Assembly (NCBI GenBank): GCA_017744515.1
Contig: JAGIBF010000019.1
Coordinates: 1 to 64,000, forward strand
DNA: 64,000 nucleotides
Direction: 5' to 3'
Origin: Niastella sp.
GTDB taxonomy: Bacteria; Bacteroidota; Bacteroidia; Chitinophagales; Chitinophagaceae
The notes beneath the pieces are model-generated. The model saw only the letters and a list, made by a program, of their open reading frames with translations, did no database searches and was not told where the DNA came from. Both the position numbers and the translations under genes were made by a program. Positions 35,095 to 43,558 of the stretch are shown in pieces (within the stretch, counting starts at the first letter, position 1; every line of letters starts with the position of its first letter).

Positions 35095-37188
35095 TTAAAC
35101 CGTCTTCAGCCGCAGGAAATCATACATCACATATACAGCTTCCGACAGGAACAGGTCGCGCTTCAGTGAATTGAGCCAGGACTTATTGCTATCGTTCTTA
35201 AACTGTTCCTTGTTCTTCAGCGACTCTTCCATATCAGTAGTGTTCTTTACCTGCATAGGCCTGGCAGACACCAGTTGCTTGCGGATATCACCCACTTTGG
35301 TTTGCAACTCTTTTTCCTGAACACGGTATTTGTCCAACTGAAGTGCATAGATGCCAGAGCGGTTCTGCAGCCATTGCAGGTTCTTCGAGAGCGACAACAA
35401 AGTAGAATCCTGCTGCATGCGCAAGCCGGAAGCAGCCACTACCCTGGGAATATCACCCTGCTCGTCCATTACGGCAAAAGGAACAGCCTGAATGGTATCC
35501 CAGGCAAGCGCCGTGGGATTATTCTTCTCCTGCATTTTATAAGGCTCATAAATACCGGGCAGCTTGATATCGGGTTCGATACCCTTCAACTGTGTAGCAG
35601 CACCGGTAATACGATAATACTTTTGCAACGTTACATGCAATGTGCCGAGATCTGTATTCACATTGTTGTTGGAGCGGTTATCGCCTACGCCGAAAGGCCG
35701 TTGCACCGATCCTTTGCCATACGTAGAACTGCTGCCTACGATAATACCACGATGGTAATCCTGGATGGCAGCGGCAAAGATCTCCGCAGCAGAAGCACTC
35801 ATCTCATTCACCAACACCACCAGCGGTCCATCATACAACACGGCCTTACCTTTTACGCGGCTAACATATGGCTCACCAGCGGGGCCTTTTACCTGCACCA
35901 CAGGACCTTCCTTAATGAACAGGCCGATCATGTTGATCACTTCACCGAGGCTGCCGCCGATGTTATCACGGATATCGATGACGATACCTTTTACATTTTC
36001 CTGCTGCAGGCGGGCCAGCTCACGCGCCATATCTACCGCACAACTACGACCATTGGCATCGCCAAAGTCGGTATAGAATTTCGGGAAAGAGATATAACCG
36101 AGCTTCACCGAATCGTCGATGATCGCACTCTTTACAAAAGTATCGTCCAGTTGCAGCGCTTCCCGTTTGATGGTCACATCTTTTAAAGTACCATCATTCT
36201 TGCGGAAGGTGATGGTAACAGTAGTACCCTGTTGGCCACGCGTCAGCTTGATCACTTCACTCATCACAAAGCCCGCCACTTCAACCGGCTTACCACCCTG
36301 CTGGGCAACCTTCACAATAATATCCCCCTTCTCCACCTGACCCGATTTCCAGGCGGGGCCGCCGATCATCAGTTCCCCAATGCCGATCTTGCCCTGGTAA
36401 TCGGCCAGCAGAGCGCCAATGCCATAATACACACCACTCAGGCTTTCCTGAAACTCTCTGCGGTCAACCGGCAGGAAGTAATTGGAGTGTGGGTCATATA
36501 AATTAGTAATGCTGTTTACATAAGTATTGAAAGCCTCTTCATCAGTCGTCAGCTTGGTGAGGTTGGCAATATTGCGCTTTTCGATCCGCAGAATAGTTTG
36601 CCGCGCCTTTTCTTCCAGCTGCGCCTCTGTTTGCTTGTTGGCAGTATCGCGGGCATGAATGTCGAGCAGGTCTTCATATTGACCCAGCACCTGGTACTTG
36701 AGGTAATTGTGCCAGCGCTTCTTCAGGTCATCGGCATTCTTGCTATAATCCAGCTTGTCCGTATTGGTATTGTAAACCTCTTGCGTAGTGAATTTGAAAG
36801 GCTGTTTCAGCAACTCTTCCACCATGAGCTCCGACTCCTTGAGCCGTTGCTTGAAAGTAGTGTTCACCACCTTATAGAAATGAACCACTTTACCCTTCAT
36901 CTCATCATCGAGCTGAAGCTCATACTTCTTGAATTGATGCAAATCATCCCGCAGAAAAAAACGTTTGCCGGGGTCCAGCTGCTCCAGGTAGGAAGTAAAC
37001 ACCTGCGCCGAGAACTTATCATCCAGCTTCGGTGGCGCATAATGGATCTGCTGCATCATGTCGGCAGTATTGTGAAATACGAGGTCGATATTCTCGGTCA
37101 CTTTACTTTTCTGAGCACAGGCCGTGGAAGCTGAGAGGACAGACAGGGAGGATAGAAAAAGGACAAACAGTTTGCTGCGACACTTCAT
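35095..37188 (-). CDS. prc: Tail-specific carboxyl-terminal protease (S41A)
   Basis: 697 residues from the ATG at 37188, with a signal peptide ending STACAQ. An N-terminal helical domain typical of long Prc proteins (about 30-240) is followed by a PDZ domain (about 250-345, containing GPAWKSGQVEKGDIIVKV) and the S41 protease domain. The Ser/Lys dyad is in VNEMSASAAEIFAAA (serine near 465) and STYGKGSVQ (lysine near 492). It degrades or trims periplasmic proteins at their C-terminus. Transcribed alone; heptamer arrays lie on both sides of its promoter region. Confidence 0.93.
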   Translation of the reverse strand: MKCRSKLFVLFLSSLSVLSASTACAQKSKVTENIDLVFHNTADMMQQIHYAPPKLDDKFSAQVFTSYLEQLDPGKRFFLRDDLHQFKKYELQLDDEMKGKVVHFYKVVNTTFKQRLKESELMVEELLKQPFKFTTQEVYNTNTDKLDYSKNADDLKKRWHNYLKYQVLGQYEDLLDIHARDTANKQTEAQLEEKARQTILRIEKRNIANLTKLTTDEEAFNTYVNSITNLYDPHSNYFLPVDRREFQESLSGVYYGIGALLADYQGKIGIGELMIGGPAWKSGQVEKGDIIVKVAQQGGKPVEVAGFVMSEVIKLTRGQQGTTVTITFRKNDGTLKDVTIKREALQLDDTFVKSAIIDDSVKLGYISFPKFYTDFGDANGRSCAVDMARELARLQQENVKGIVIDIRDNIGGSLGEVINMIGLFIKEGPVVQVKGPAGEPYVSRVKGKAVLYDGPLVVLVNEMSASAAEIFAAAIQDYHRGIIVGSSSTYGKGSVQRPFGVGDNRSNNNVNTDLGTLHVTLQKYYRITGAATQLKGIEPDIKLPGIYEPYKMQEKNNPTALAWDTIQAVPFAVMDEQGDIPRVVAASGLRMQQDSTLLSLSKNLQWLQNRSGIYALQLDKYRVQEKELQTKVGDIRKQLVSARPMQVKNTTDMEESLKNKEQFKNDSNKSWLNSLKRDLFLSEAVYVMYDFLRLKTV

Positions 37189-37199
37189 CATACAGGACA

Positions 37200-37234
37200 A
37201 TTTCGAATTTAGAATGTAGGATTTCGGATTCTCT
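37200..37234. repeat. Heptamer array, five units (ATTTNGA type)
   Basis: Five back-to-back 7-base units, each beginning AT (ATTTCGA, ATTTAGA and variants), just upstream of the prc start. Its reverse complement has the same core as the array at 37353-37387, so the two form an inverted pair. Confidence 0.65.
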
Positions 37235-37237
37235 GGT

Positions 37238-37266
37238 GTAACAGCGTAATAATATTATCGCGTTAC
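37238..37266. promoter_or_regulatory. 29-base imperfect palindrome upstream of prc
   Basis: GTAAC at 37238-37242 and GTTAC at 37262-37266 bracket a near-symmetrical AT-rich centre with GCG/CGC shoulders. It lies between the candidate -7 element and the prc start, so it could be an operator or a leader hairpin. Confidence 0.35.
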
Positions 37267-37284
37267 AATTATAATCTGATCAAA

Positions 37285-37292
37285 CAAATTTA
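37285..37292 (-). promoter_or_regulatory. Candidate -7 element of prc
   Basis: The minus strand reads TAAATTTG here, an exact TAnnTTTG match, 97 bases before the start codon. No clear TTG is found at the expected upstream distance. Confidence 0.35.
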
Positions 37293-37352
37293 ACGTAACA
37301 ATCAATTATTTGTTCTCCGTCCATCAAGTTGGCGTTTAACCGGCAACCCGAA

Positions 37353-37387
37353 CTTCTAAATTCTACATCCGGAATTCCAAATCACCA
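37353..37387. repeat. Heptamer array, five units (ATTCTAA type)
   Basis: Units CTTCTAA, ATTCTAC and three further variants run in 7-base register over the spacer and the last two codons and stop codon of the glucokinase gene. Inverted relative to 37200-37234. Confidence 0.65.
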
Positions 37388-38431
37388 TTCCCCATAGGCC
37401 CCAAAATAAGCCGCGCCCAGCAAGCCCGTTTTATCGTTCTTGATAATGCGGATGGGAACGCTTTCCAATAGATGCTGCATGCGGTCGCAATCCATATAAT
37501 GTCGGTAAAAAGCAGTCTGCAACAACAGCGGCGCGATCTTGGGTGGGATGCCACCTCCAAGGAAAACCCCGCCCGTAGCCTTCATTTTCAGCACCAGGTT
37601 GGAAGTTTCGCGGGCAATATACCGTACAAAAAGGTCCATGGTTTCCACACAAATAGCGGCTTTATTGTGCAGTGCAGCCTGGCTGATCACGGCAGAATCG
37701 TCTTTTTCCGTGGCCAGCTGTTCAGTAAGCCAGGCGGGCTCTTCTTTCTTCTTTACATCACGTAAAAAAGTATAAATGCCGGTAACGGCAGGGCCTGCGG
37801 CCACTTTTTCCCAGCTTACCACTTCCCCATTCTGCTGCAGGTGCTTGCACAATTCCATGTCGAGGTCGGTACGGGGCGAAAAATCACAATGCCCCCCTTC
37901 GGTGGGGAACGGGAAGTACGCTTTGCCATTCCAATACAGGCCGGCTTCCCCCAATCCGGTGCCGGGCGCTATGATCGCCATATTACCCACGGCATTCTCC
38001 TTGCCGGGATGGATGGTAATGAAATCTTCAGGTTGCAAAGCGGCCAACCCATAAGCCATCGACTCCAGATCGTTGATCAACACCACTTTGGGTACACCGG
38101 TATCCTTAGCAATACCAGCCTGGTCAAGTACCCAGCTCAGGTTGGTAAGGTCAACCTTCCCATTCAGCACGGGGCCAGCCACGCCAAGACTTATGCGATC
38201 AGGTGTAGGCTGATCGTAATCCGATAAAAAATGTTGTATAATAGAAGTAAGCGATTTGTATTCACCTGAAGCATAACGCGCAGCCTGTAATTGCTTAATC
38301 CCTTCCGGCGTAACCCTGTAACTGGCAAGGTTGGTTTTGGTACCTCCGATATCACCAGCCAATACGGTAAATCCATTAGCGGGCACTTCATTACGACGCG
38401 GCAAAGACAAGGGAATAGATAGCTGGCTCAT
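37382..38431 (-). CDS. glk: Glucokinase
   Basis: 349 residues of the bacterial glucokinase (Glk, non-ROK) family. The phosphate-binding motif VLAGDIGGTKTNLA is at 23-36, VLINDLESMAYGL near 118-130, and the ATP/sugar region APGTGLGEAGLYW near 155-167; EGGHCDFSPR carries residues of the sugar site. It phosphorylates glucose with ATP at the start of glycolysis in the cytoplasm. Transcribed alone; its 3' end runs into a heptamer array. Confidence 0.93.
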   Translation of the reverse strand: MSQLSIPLSLPRRNEVPANGFTVLAGDIGGTKTNLASYRVTPEGIKQLQAARYASGEYKSLTSIIQHFLSDYDQPTPDRISLGVAGPVLNGKVDLTNLSWVLDQAGIAKDTGVPKVVLINDLESMAYGLAALQPEDFITIHPGKENAVGNMAIIAPGTGLGEAGLYWNGKAYFPFPTEGGHCDFSPRTDLDMELCKHLQQNGEVVSWEKVAAGPAVTGIYTFLRDVKKKEEPAWLTEQLATEKDDSAVISQAALHNKAAICVETMDLFVRYIARETSNLVLKMKATGGVFLGGGIPPKIAPLLLQTAFYRHYMDCDRMQHLLESVPIRIIKNDKTGLLGAAYFGAYGEW

Positions 38432-38480
38432 TGTTATACGCTTATTGTTGATCTATATAAATGAATGAGTTGTAAAAATA

Positions 38481-38515
38481 GAATACAGAATTCAGAATAC
38501 AGAATTCAGAATGGA
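38481..38515. repeat. Heptamer array, GAATACA/GAATTCA alternating
   Basis: Five perfect-register 7-base units; the first four alternate GAATACA and GAATTCA, the fifth is GAATGGA. Confidence 0.85.
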
Positions 38516-38618
38516 AAACAACAACAAAAGACCGAAAGCCACCAATTTACATCCTACCAATTCTGAACCCCGGATCAGTAACCCCCACTCCGGATTTTTC
38601 TTCCCGCCGCGCTAAAAG

Positions 38619-38674
38619 CTTCTGGCTTCTGTATTCTGAATTTTGTATTCTTTCCCCTGTATTCTCAACCCTTT
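38619..38674. repeat. Heptamer array, eight units (NTTCTGN type)
   Basis: Eight 7-base units in register, such as CTTCTGG, CTTCTGT and ATTCTGA, ending in CCCCTGT, ATTCTCA and ACCCTTT. The core is the reverse complement of the array at 38481-38515. Confidence 0.8.
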
Positions 38675-38710
38675 AACAATTTTCCGGCATGGTTATTATA
38701 ATAAATCAAG

Positions 38711-38727
38711 GCAAGTTGTTAACTTGC
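38711..38727. promoter_or_regulatory. 17-base palindrome upstream of the GYF-domain gene
   Basis: GCAAGTT and AACTTGC surround the 3 bases GTT as a perfect inverted repeat, 127 bases before the start codon. It could be an operator or simply part of the repeat-rich spacer. Confidence 0.3.
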
Positions 38728-38760
38728 AATTGACCTTGAGATAACCACCTCCATTTAAGA

Positions 38761-38788
38761 TCCCAATTCCCTATCTCCAATCCCCTGA
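38761..38788. repeat. Heptamer array, four units (TCCCAAT type)
   Basis: TCCCAAT, TCCCTAT, CTCCAAT and CCCCTGA run in exact 7-base register. Confidence 0.65.
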
Positions 38789-38853
38789 AATAACTACCGC
38801 TGTCGTACCACAACAATTGCTTTGGGCATTTTGGCATGCTTACTCGATGAAAT

Positions 38854-40272
38854 ATGAACAAGTATTTATTACTACGCGACAACAAGCAATCGGGGCCTTA
38901 CTCAGTGGACGAGTTGGAAAAATTGGGCCTTAAATCTTATGACCTTGTCTGGTTGGATGGGAAAAGTGCTGCCTGGCGATACCCCAGTGAAATAGACGAA
39001 CTGAGGCATTTTGCACCGGCAGGGGAAGAACAACCTTACGATCGCTTCTACAAGAAAAAAACTACACAGCAGGCTACAGCTGCACAGCAAACACCCGACA
39101 ACGTTACACTACAGGAAACTACACATACGGAAGCAACTGTGGTTACTACACCGGTTACTGCCAACAATATTCCGCAGCACATTACTACCAAGAAGATATA
39201 TGTTACGTTGCCAGCCGGCACTGGCAACCGGAATACCAATACGGTAACGGCCACCAACAATAACAAAACAGAACAGGCAAAAACACAAACAGCCGAGCAG
39301 GAAGCCAACGCTAAAATGCTCAATGAAAAATTTGCCCGCCTGCGCGAAGAAAAAATAAAACAGGCCGAAGAGATGGCGGCCAAACCAGCTATCACCAATA
39401 AAGCGATAGCCAGTCAACCCATCGCTACACAAACGGCTACGCCGGTCGTAGGATTTTCAGAAATAGTAGAACAGCACCATCCCCAACAGAAAGAAACACT
39501 GGCGCCTGCACACCTGCGCAGCCGCAACAACAAATTGCTGATGCGGAGCATCGTTGCCGCCTGCCTGGTACTGGGAGGTATCATCATAGGACTGGTGATC
39601 AGCAACAGCCGCCAGCAACAAAACAATGCAGCCCTCGATGAGATCGTGCGGAAGATACAGGAACGCGAAAAACGTCTTCAACTGGCAGCACAGACTGTTG
39701 CTATACCTATACAAACCGAGATCACGGCCAACGACCCCGGTGCTGTCAGCCAGCAGGAACCACCAGCTGAAAATGCCAGTAGCAAACAAGCGCTGATAGA
39801 CAAGCCAGTTGATGTGCCGGCAAAAAAGACGACTACCCCTGCCAACAAAGAAACCCAGCCGGCAAAAAATGAACAACAGCAAAACATCAAGATCATCCCG
39901 GCAGTGGTGACCAACAAGCCCGAAGAAAAGGCGGTCAACCACCAGGAAATAGAAAAGACACGCCGCAATATTCACCAGCTGGTAGCGGTAGATGCCAATA
40001 AATACAAGACAGGTGTACTGGGTGGCATTTCACAACTCAAGCTCACCCTTTCCAACAACAGCCTCTACCCGTTGGACGAAGTGGAAGTAGAGGTGCGCTA
40101 TCTTGGACCCGAAAAGCGGGTGGTAAAGACCCAGCTGCTTCGATTTAGTGATGTAGCGGCCGGAGAACAGAAAACAGTGGAGGCGCCCAATACCAACAGG
40201 GGCGTTACTGTCAACTACACGATTACCCGCATCAACTCCAAAGCACTGGGCCTTGCACATGCAGGGTATTAA
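38854..40272 (+). CDS. GYF_2 (DUF4339) domain membrane protein
   Basis: 472 residues. The first 50 residues match the GYF_2/DUF4339 domain (YLLLRDNKQSGPYSVDELEK with WLDGKSAAWRYPSEI). A long low-complexity stretch rich in threonine, glutamine and alanine follows, with a helical charged segment (about 150-180). One membrane segment lies near 229-249 (SIVAACLVLGGIIIGLVIS). The C-terminal 90 residues are a folded beta-rich domain (LKLTLSNNSLYPLDEVEVEV). It looks like an envelope protein with a cytoplasmic peptide-binding domain and a periplasmic domain. Function unknown. Confidence 0.82.
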   Translation: MNKYLLLRDNKQSGPYSVDELEKLGLKSYDLVWLDGKSAAWRYPSEIDELRHFAPAGEEQPYDRFYKKKTTQQATAAQQTPDNVTLQETTHTEATVVTTPVTANNIPQHITTKKIYVTLPAGTGNRNTNTVTATNNNKTEQAKTQTAEQEANAKMLNEKFARLREEKIKQAEEMAAKPAITNKAIASQPIATQTATPVVGFSEIVEQHHPQQKETLAPAHLRSRNNKLLMRSIVAACLVLGGIIIGLVISNSRQQQNNAALDEIVRKIQEREKRLQLAAQTVAIPIQTEITANDPGAVSQQEPPAENASSKQALIDKPVDVPAKKTTTPANKETQPAKNEQQQNIKIIPAVVTNKPEEKAVNHQEIEKTRRNIHQLVAVDANKYKTGVLGGISQLKLTLSNNSLYPLDEVEVEVRYLGPEKRVVKTQLLRFSDVAAGEQKTVEAPNTNRGVTVNYTITRINSKALGLAHAGY

Positions 40273-40446
40273 ATTGAGGTTAGCCCCCTCGCTTACATTC
40301 CCTTGGCACAGAAATTGAAAGAACATCACGCTGCGATTGCAATACGACGTTTTCCCCTCAGCCGTTTTTAACCGTTCTCTTATGGAGATTTCCTGCCCGT
40401 CAGTGCAGGAAGGGATATGATTGTACCATCGCTAAAACCATCAGTT

Positions 40447-40758
40447 ATGAAAAAGACCATGGCCACGTTGATCGTTCTTATCATCGCGGTTGCCAGCTTG
40501 CATGCCGTTCGCGTTATGCAACAGTCTTCAATTTCAGGGAAAATTTCTCCATCAGACGGTGCCAATGTCGTGGTAGCCATCAGTGGCACCGACTCATTAA
40601 AAGTAAAGCCATCAGACGGAGGATTCAGCTTCATTGTAAAACCCGGCTCCTGGAAAATATGGGTAGATGCTAAAAATCCCCATAAAGATGTCACCATCGA
40701 TGCCGAAGCAAAAGAGGGACAAACTACCAATCTCGGAGAGATCAAACTTCAACAGTAA
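40447..40758 (+). CDS. Small secreted carboxypeptidase-regulatory-like protein
   Basis: 103 residues from the ATG at 40447, giving a signal peptide ending near ASLHA. The mature 80 residues form one beta-sandwich unit with ISGKISPSDGANVVVAI and GGFSFIVKPGSWKIWV, the pattern of CarboxypepD_reg or prealbumin-like domains. It is probably periplasmic or surface-bound and of unknown role. The longer frame from 40417 would delay the signal peptide. Confidence 0.72.
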   Translation: MKKTMATLIVLIIAVASLHAVRVMQQSSISGKISPSDGANVVVAISGTDSLKVKPSDGGFSFIVKPGSWKIWVDAKNPHKDVTIDAEAKEGQTTNLGEIKLQQ

Positions 40759-40831
40759 TAACTTATTATAAGGACGGCTCAGAACGAGAAAGCCGGGCTG
40801 CAATACTGCGGTCCGGTTATTCTTTTGTTAT

Positions 40832-40930
40832 AAGTCCGAAAGACCGAAAGTCTGGAAGACCGGAAGAAGAGCAGGTAGCTCCATGTTTTACTTTCGGACT
40901 TTCCGTCTTTCCAACTTCCGGACTTTATTA
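40832..40930. repeat. Inverted pair of octamer arrays
   Basis: Left arm 40832-40866: 8-base units AAGTCCGA, AAGACCGA and two variants. Right arm 40891-40926: CTTTCGGA, CTTTCCGT and two variants. The arms are reverse complements in kind and are separated by 24 bases, so the RNA could form a long stem ending 16 bases before the next start codon. Confidence 0.8.
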
Positions 40931-40941
40931 TATTGCATTGC

Positions 40942-42450
40942 ATGAAACATATTGTAGTGTTTGGCGCCGGCAAATCAGCCACCTGCCTCATCGAGTACCT
41001 GACCACCACTGTGCAGGCCAACAACTGGCAGCTCACAGTAGCCGATAGCAACCTCGCAGCTGCCCGTTCCAAAACAGGCGACGCCCCCCATACCCAGGCA
41101 GTAGCCATCAATGTGGAGGATGATGCCAGCCGCAGCACCCTCATAGCAACTGCCAGCCTGGTGATCTCCTTACTCCCCCCTTCCCTGCATTTCCTGGTAG
41201 CCAAAGACTGTGTGGAATTGGGTAAACATCTGCTCACAGCCTCCTACATCGATGAACGGATTGCTGCATTAGCGCCACAGATCGAAAACAAGAAACTCCT
41301 GTTCCTTTGCGAAATGGGCCTCGATCCCGGTATCGACCACATGAGCGCCATGCAGCTCATACACCGCATCAAAGCTTCGGGAGGTCGCATCACCACCTTC
41401 AAATCACATTGCGGCGGACTGGTAGCACCAGAGAACGACGACAATCCATGGCATTATAAAATAAGCTGGAACCCGCGCAACGTAGTACTGGCCGGCAAGG
41501 CTGGCGCCATCTTCAAAGAAGACGGACGCGAGATACACCTGCCCTACGAACAACTCTTCGACCCCAACCGCGGCGTCAACATTCCCGACCTGGGCTTTTT
41601 GGCCTGGTATCCCAACCGCGACTCCCTGAGCTACATACCGGTGTACCAATTGGAAGAAGCTGCCACCTTTATACGCACCACCCTGCGCTATCCCGAATTT
41701 TGCTTTGGCTGGAAAAATATCATCGAATTAAAACTGACCGACGAAACCGAGCAATACGATACCGATGGAATGACACTCCAGCAGTTCTTCCACCAGCACT
41801 TTACCACACACGGATTTTCGGAATGGATAGAAAAACAACTCACTGCCCGCTTTGCACAAACCAGGCAATTACTGGAAAAACTACAGCAACTGCTGGAAGC
41901 AGAGAAAGAAGTAAATGAAGACGACCGCAAAGCACTGCAGGATTTCATGATGGTAGACGACAACGGCCAGCTCATGGACATCAATCTCGATGAAGTAAAA
42001 ACAAAAGCAGCCGCCACCGTAGCCGGACAAATGCACGAAGCCAACCTGTCCATGAAACAACTTTTCTTCCTGGGCATGGACGACAAAGACACACTGATCA
42101 ATAAAGGAACCTGTAGTACAGCAGACGTATTGCAGTTTGCCCTCGAGCATAAATTGGTGCTGGGCAAAGAAGATAAAGACATGATCGTGATGCTCCACGA
42201 AATAACCTACGAAACAGCAGACAGCATTTCCAATACCATCAGCAGCACCCTCATTGTAAAAGGACAGGACCAGCTACGCACAGCCATGGCCAAAACAGTA
42301 GGACTGCCACTGGGCATTGCAGCCAAATTGATACTACAGGAAAAGATACAACTCACCGGCCTGCACATACCCATCACAGAAGCGATCTACGAACCTGTAC
42401 TCGAAGAACTGGAACAGCACGGCATTGTATTCATAGAACACATTTCATAA
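40942..42450 (+). CDS. Saccharopine dehydrogenase-like NAD(P) oxidoreductase
   Basis: 502 residues from the ATG at 40942. A Rossmann domain opens the protein (VVFGAGKSATCLIEYL), and LLPPSLHFLVAKDCVELGKH followed by CEMGLDPGIDHMSAM are saccharopine dehydrogenase family motifs. The C-terminal half is longer than in the shortest members, with a charged helical insertion near 300-345. Family members reduce or cleave saccharopine in lysine metabolism or act on related amino-acid conjugates. No other lysine-pathway gene is near. The upstream octamer hairpin may affect its translation. Confidence 0.87.
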   Translation: MKHIVVFGAGKSATCLIEYLTTTVQANNWQLTVADSNLAAARSKTGDAPHTQAVAINVEDDASRSTLIATASLVISLLPPSLHFLVAKDCVELGKHLLTASYIDERIAALAPQIENKKLLFLCEMGLDPGIDHMSAMQLIHRIKASGGRITTFKSHCGGLVAPENDDNPWHYKISWNPRNVVLAGKAGAIFKEDGREIHLPYEQLFDPNRGVNIPDLGFLAWYPNRDSLSYIPVYQLEEAATFIRTTLRYPEFCFGWKNIIELKLTDETEQYDTDGMTLQQFFHQHFTTHGFSEWIEKQLTARFAQTRQLLEKLQQLLEAEKEVNEDDRKALQDFMMVDDNGQLMDINLDEVKTKAAATVAGQMHEANLSMKQLFFLGMDDKDTLINKGTCSTADVLQFALEHKLVLGKEDKDMIVMLHEITYETADSISNTISSTLIVKGQDQLRTAMAKTVGLPLGIAAKLILQEKIQLTGLHIPITEAIYEPVLEELEQHGIVFIEHIS

Positions 42451-42458
42451 CCCCAAAG

Positions 42459-42484
42459 GGTGTCAGGCTGAGCTTGTCGAAGCC
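42459..42484. repeat. CTTCGACAAGCTCAG-family repeat, copy C
   Basis: This 26-base unit is the reverse complement of 6410-6435 with one mismatch. It lies between the convergent saccharopine dehydrogenase-like and sirtuin genes. A GGGGCGAG/CTCGCC hairpin follows at 42493-42509. Confidence 0.75.
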
Positions 42485-42515
42485 TCTTTAAAGGGGCGAG
42501 ACTCCTCGCCACTCT

Positions 42516-43199
42516 CTACTTACTCAACAGCGCCTTCAACTCCTGCACACCGGTAGTAGCTGGTTGCTCGATAACCGTGAGGTTAAGAACAGATGAAGTA
42601 TAAGGCACCTTCTTATCGACAATATATTTCGGGATCGCATAAGGAGCATAATTTACCAGGCCTGCAGCGGGGTACACCACCAATGAAGTACCTATGATGG
42701 CAAATATATCAGCATGCCGTACTATGCGGGCCGCTTCTTCGATCAGCGGTACCGGCTCTTCAAACCAAACAATATGAGGCCGCAGCTGCGCGCCATCTTC
42801 CGCCTTATCACCCAGGTTGATATCCCCTTTGATCTCATACACCAGTGATTCATCCTGCTCACTGCGCATTTTGAATATCTCACCATGCAGGTGGAGCACG
42901 TTGGTTGAACCTGCCCGCTCGTGCAGGTCATCGATATTCTGCGTTACGATATGTACATCGAAAAGCTGTTCCAGTTCAGCCAGTCCATAGTGCGCCGCAT
43001 TGGGTTGCGCATCCCGTACATTCTCACGACGCATATTATAAAAGTCAAGCACCAGCTTTGGGTTCTTTGCCCACGCCCGCGGCGTAGCCACCTCCGTGAC
43101 CTCATACCCTTCCCACAAACCATCACTATCGCGGAAAGTCTTCAACCCACTCTCAGCACTGATACCTGCACCCGTAAGGACTACTAATTTCTTTTTCAT
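42516..43199 (-). CDS. Sirtuin-type NAD-dependent protein deacylase without zinc cysteines
   Basis: 227 residues from the ATG at 43199. The NAD site GAGISAESGLKTFRDSDGLW (10-29), TQNIDDLHERAG (86-97) and catalytic histidine 105 in LHLHGE are intact. Tyrosine 54 and arginine 57 (FYNMRR) match the YxxR pair of class III sirtuins such as CobB/SIRT5, which prefer succinyl or malonyl lysine. The whole protein has no cysteine, so the usual four-cysteine zinc ribbon between residues 110 and 140 is missing. It should act in the cytoplasm on acylated lysines. Confidence 0.9.
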   Translation of the reverse strand: MKKKLVVLTGAGISAESGLKTFRDSDGLWEGYEVTEVATPRAWAKNPKLVLDFYNMRRENVRDAQPNAAHYGLAELEQLFDVHIVTQNIDDLHERAGSTNVLHLHGEIFKMRSEQDESLVYEIKGDINLGDKAEDGAQLRPHIVWFEEPVPLIEEAARIVRHADIFAIIGTSLVVYPAAGLVNYAPYAIPKYIVDKKVPYTSSVLNLTVIEQPATTGVQELKALLSK

Positions 43200-43225
43200 T
43201 GGAAGATTAATATTTTTTTCTGTTG

Positions 43226-43318
43226 TCACCCTGAATTAGCTGTCACCCCGAATTGCTATCACCCTCTGTCACACTGAATTGCTGTCACCCTGAGCTTGTC
43301 GAAGGGTTGTCGAAGGGA
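43226..43318. repeat. CTTCGACAAGCTCAG-family repeat, copy D, with stuttered half-units
   Basis: Upstream of the sirtuin gene, TGTCACCCTGAATT-like half-units occur about four times before a full CCTGAGCTTGTCGAAGG unit at 43289-43305 and a further GTCGAAGG at 43308-43315. It looks like partial tandem growth of the repeat. Confidence 0.7.
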
Positions 43319-43558
43319 ACGAACATCTCCCGTAAAAATACAGAAGGCGCCTGGCAACACCAAAGCCGCCAAACGCTATTCTGCTTTATTAAGACCCAGC
43401 ACCGCACACAGCGATAACTGCCATTGTTTGTTGTACATCATGGCTATACTTTTTAGCGTAAGTGAAGATTAGATGCAGTGAATTTTATTTTACATAAGAT
43501 CCATTACGCAGAAAGTAAAAGCCATGCAATAAAGCGAGGTAACCCAATGAAAGTGATA
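43319..43558. other. Spacer upstream of the sirtuin gene
   Basis: About 240 bases without a convincing gene between copy D of the repeat and the EVE-domain gene. A 21-codon minus-strand frame (43376-43441) is the only peptide-like feature. Confidence 0.5.

Larger units (their letters stand above)
38432..38853. other. Spacer filled with heptamer arrays
   Basis: About 420 bases between the divergent glk and GYF-domain genes. No gene is visible. It holds three distinct 7-base-register arrays (38481-38515, 38619-38674, 38761-38788), a weaker one at about 38544-38599 and a 17-base palindrome at 38711-38727. Confidence 0.7.

Noticed and set aside
38481..38788. CRISPR array
   Set aside because: Units are 7 bases, directly abutting and without spacers; there are no cas genes.
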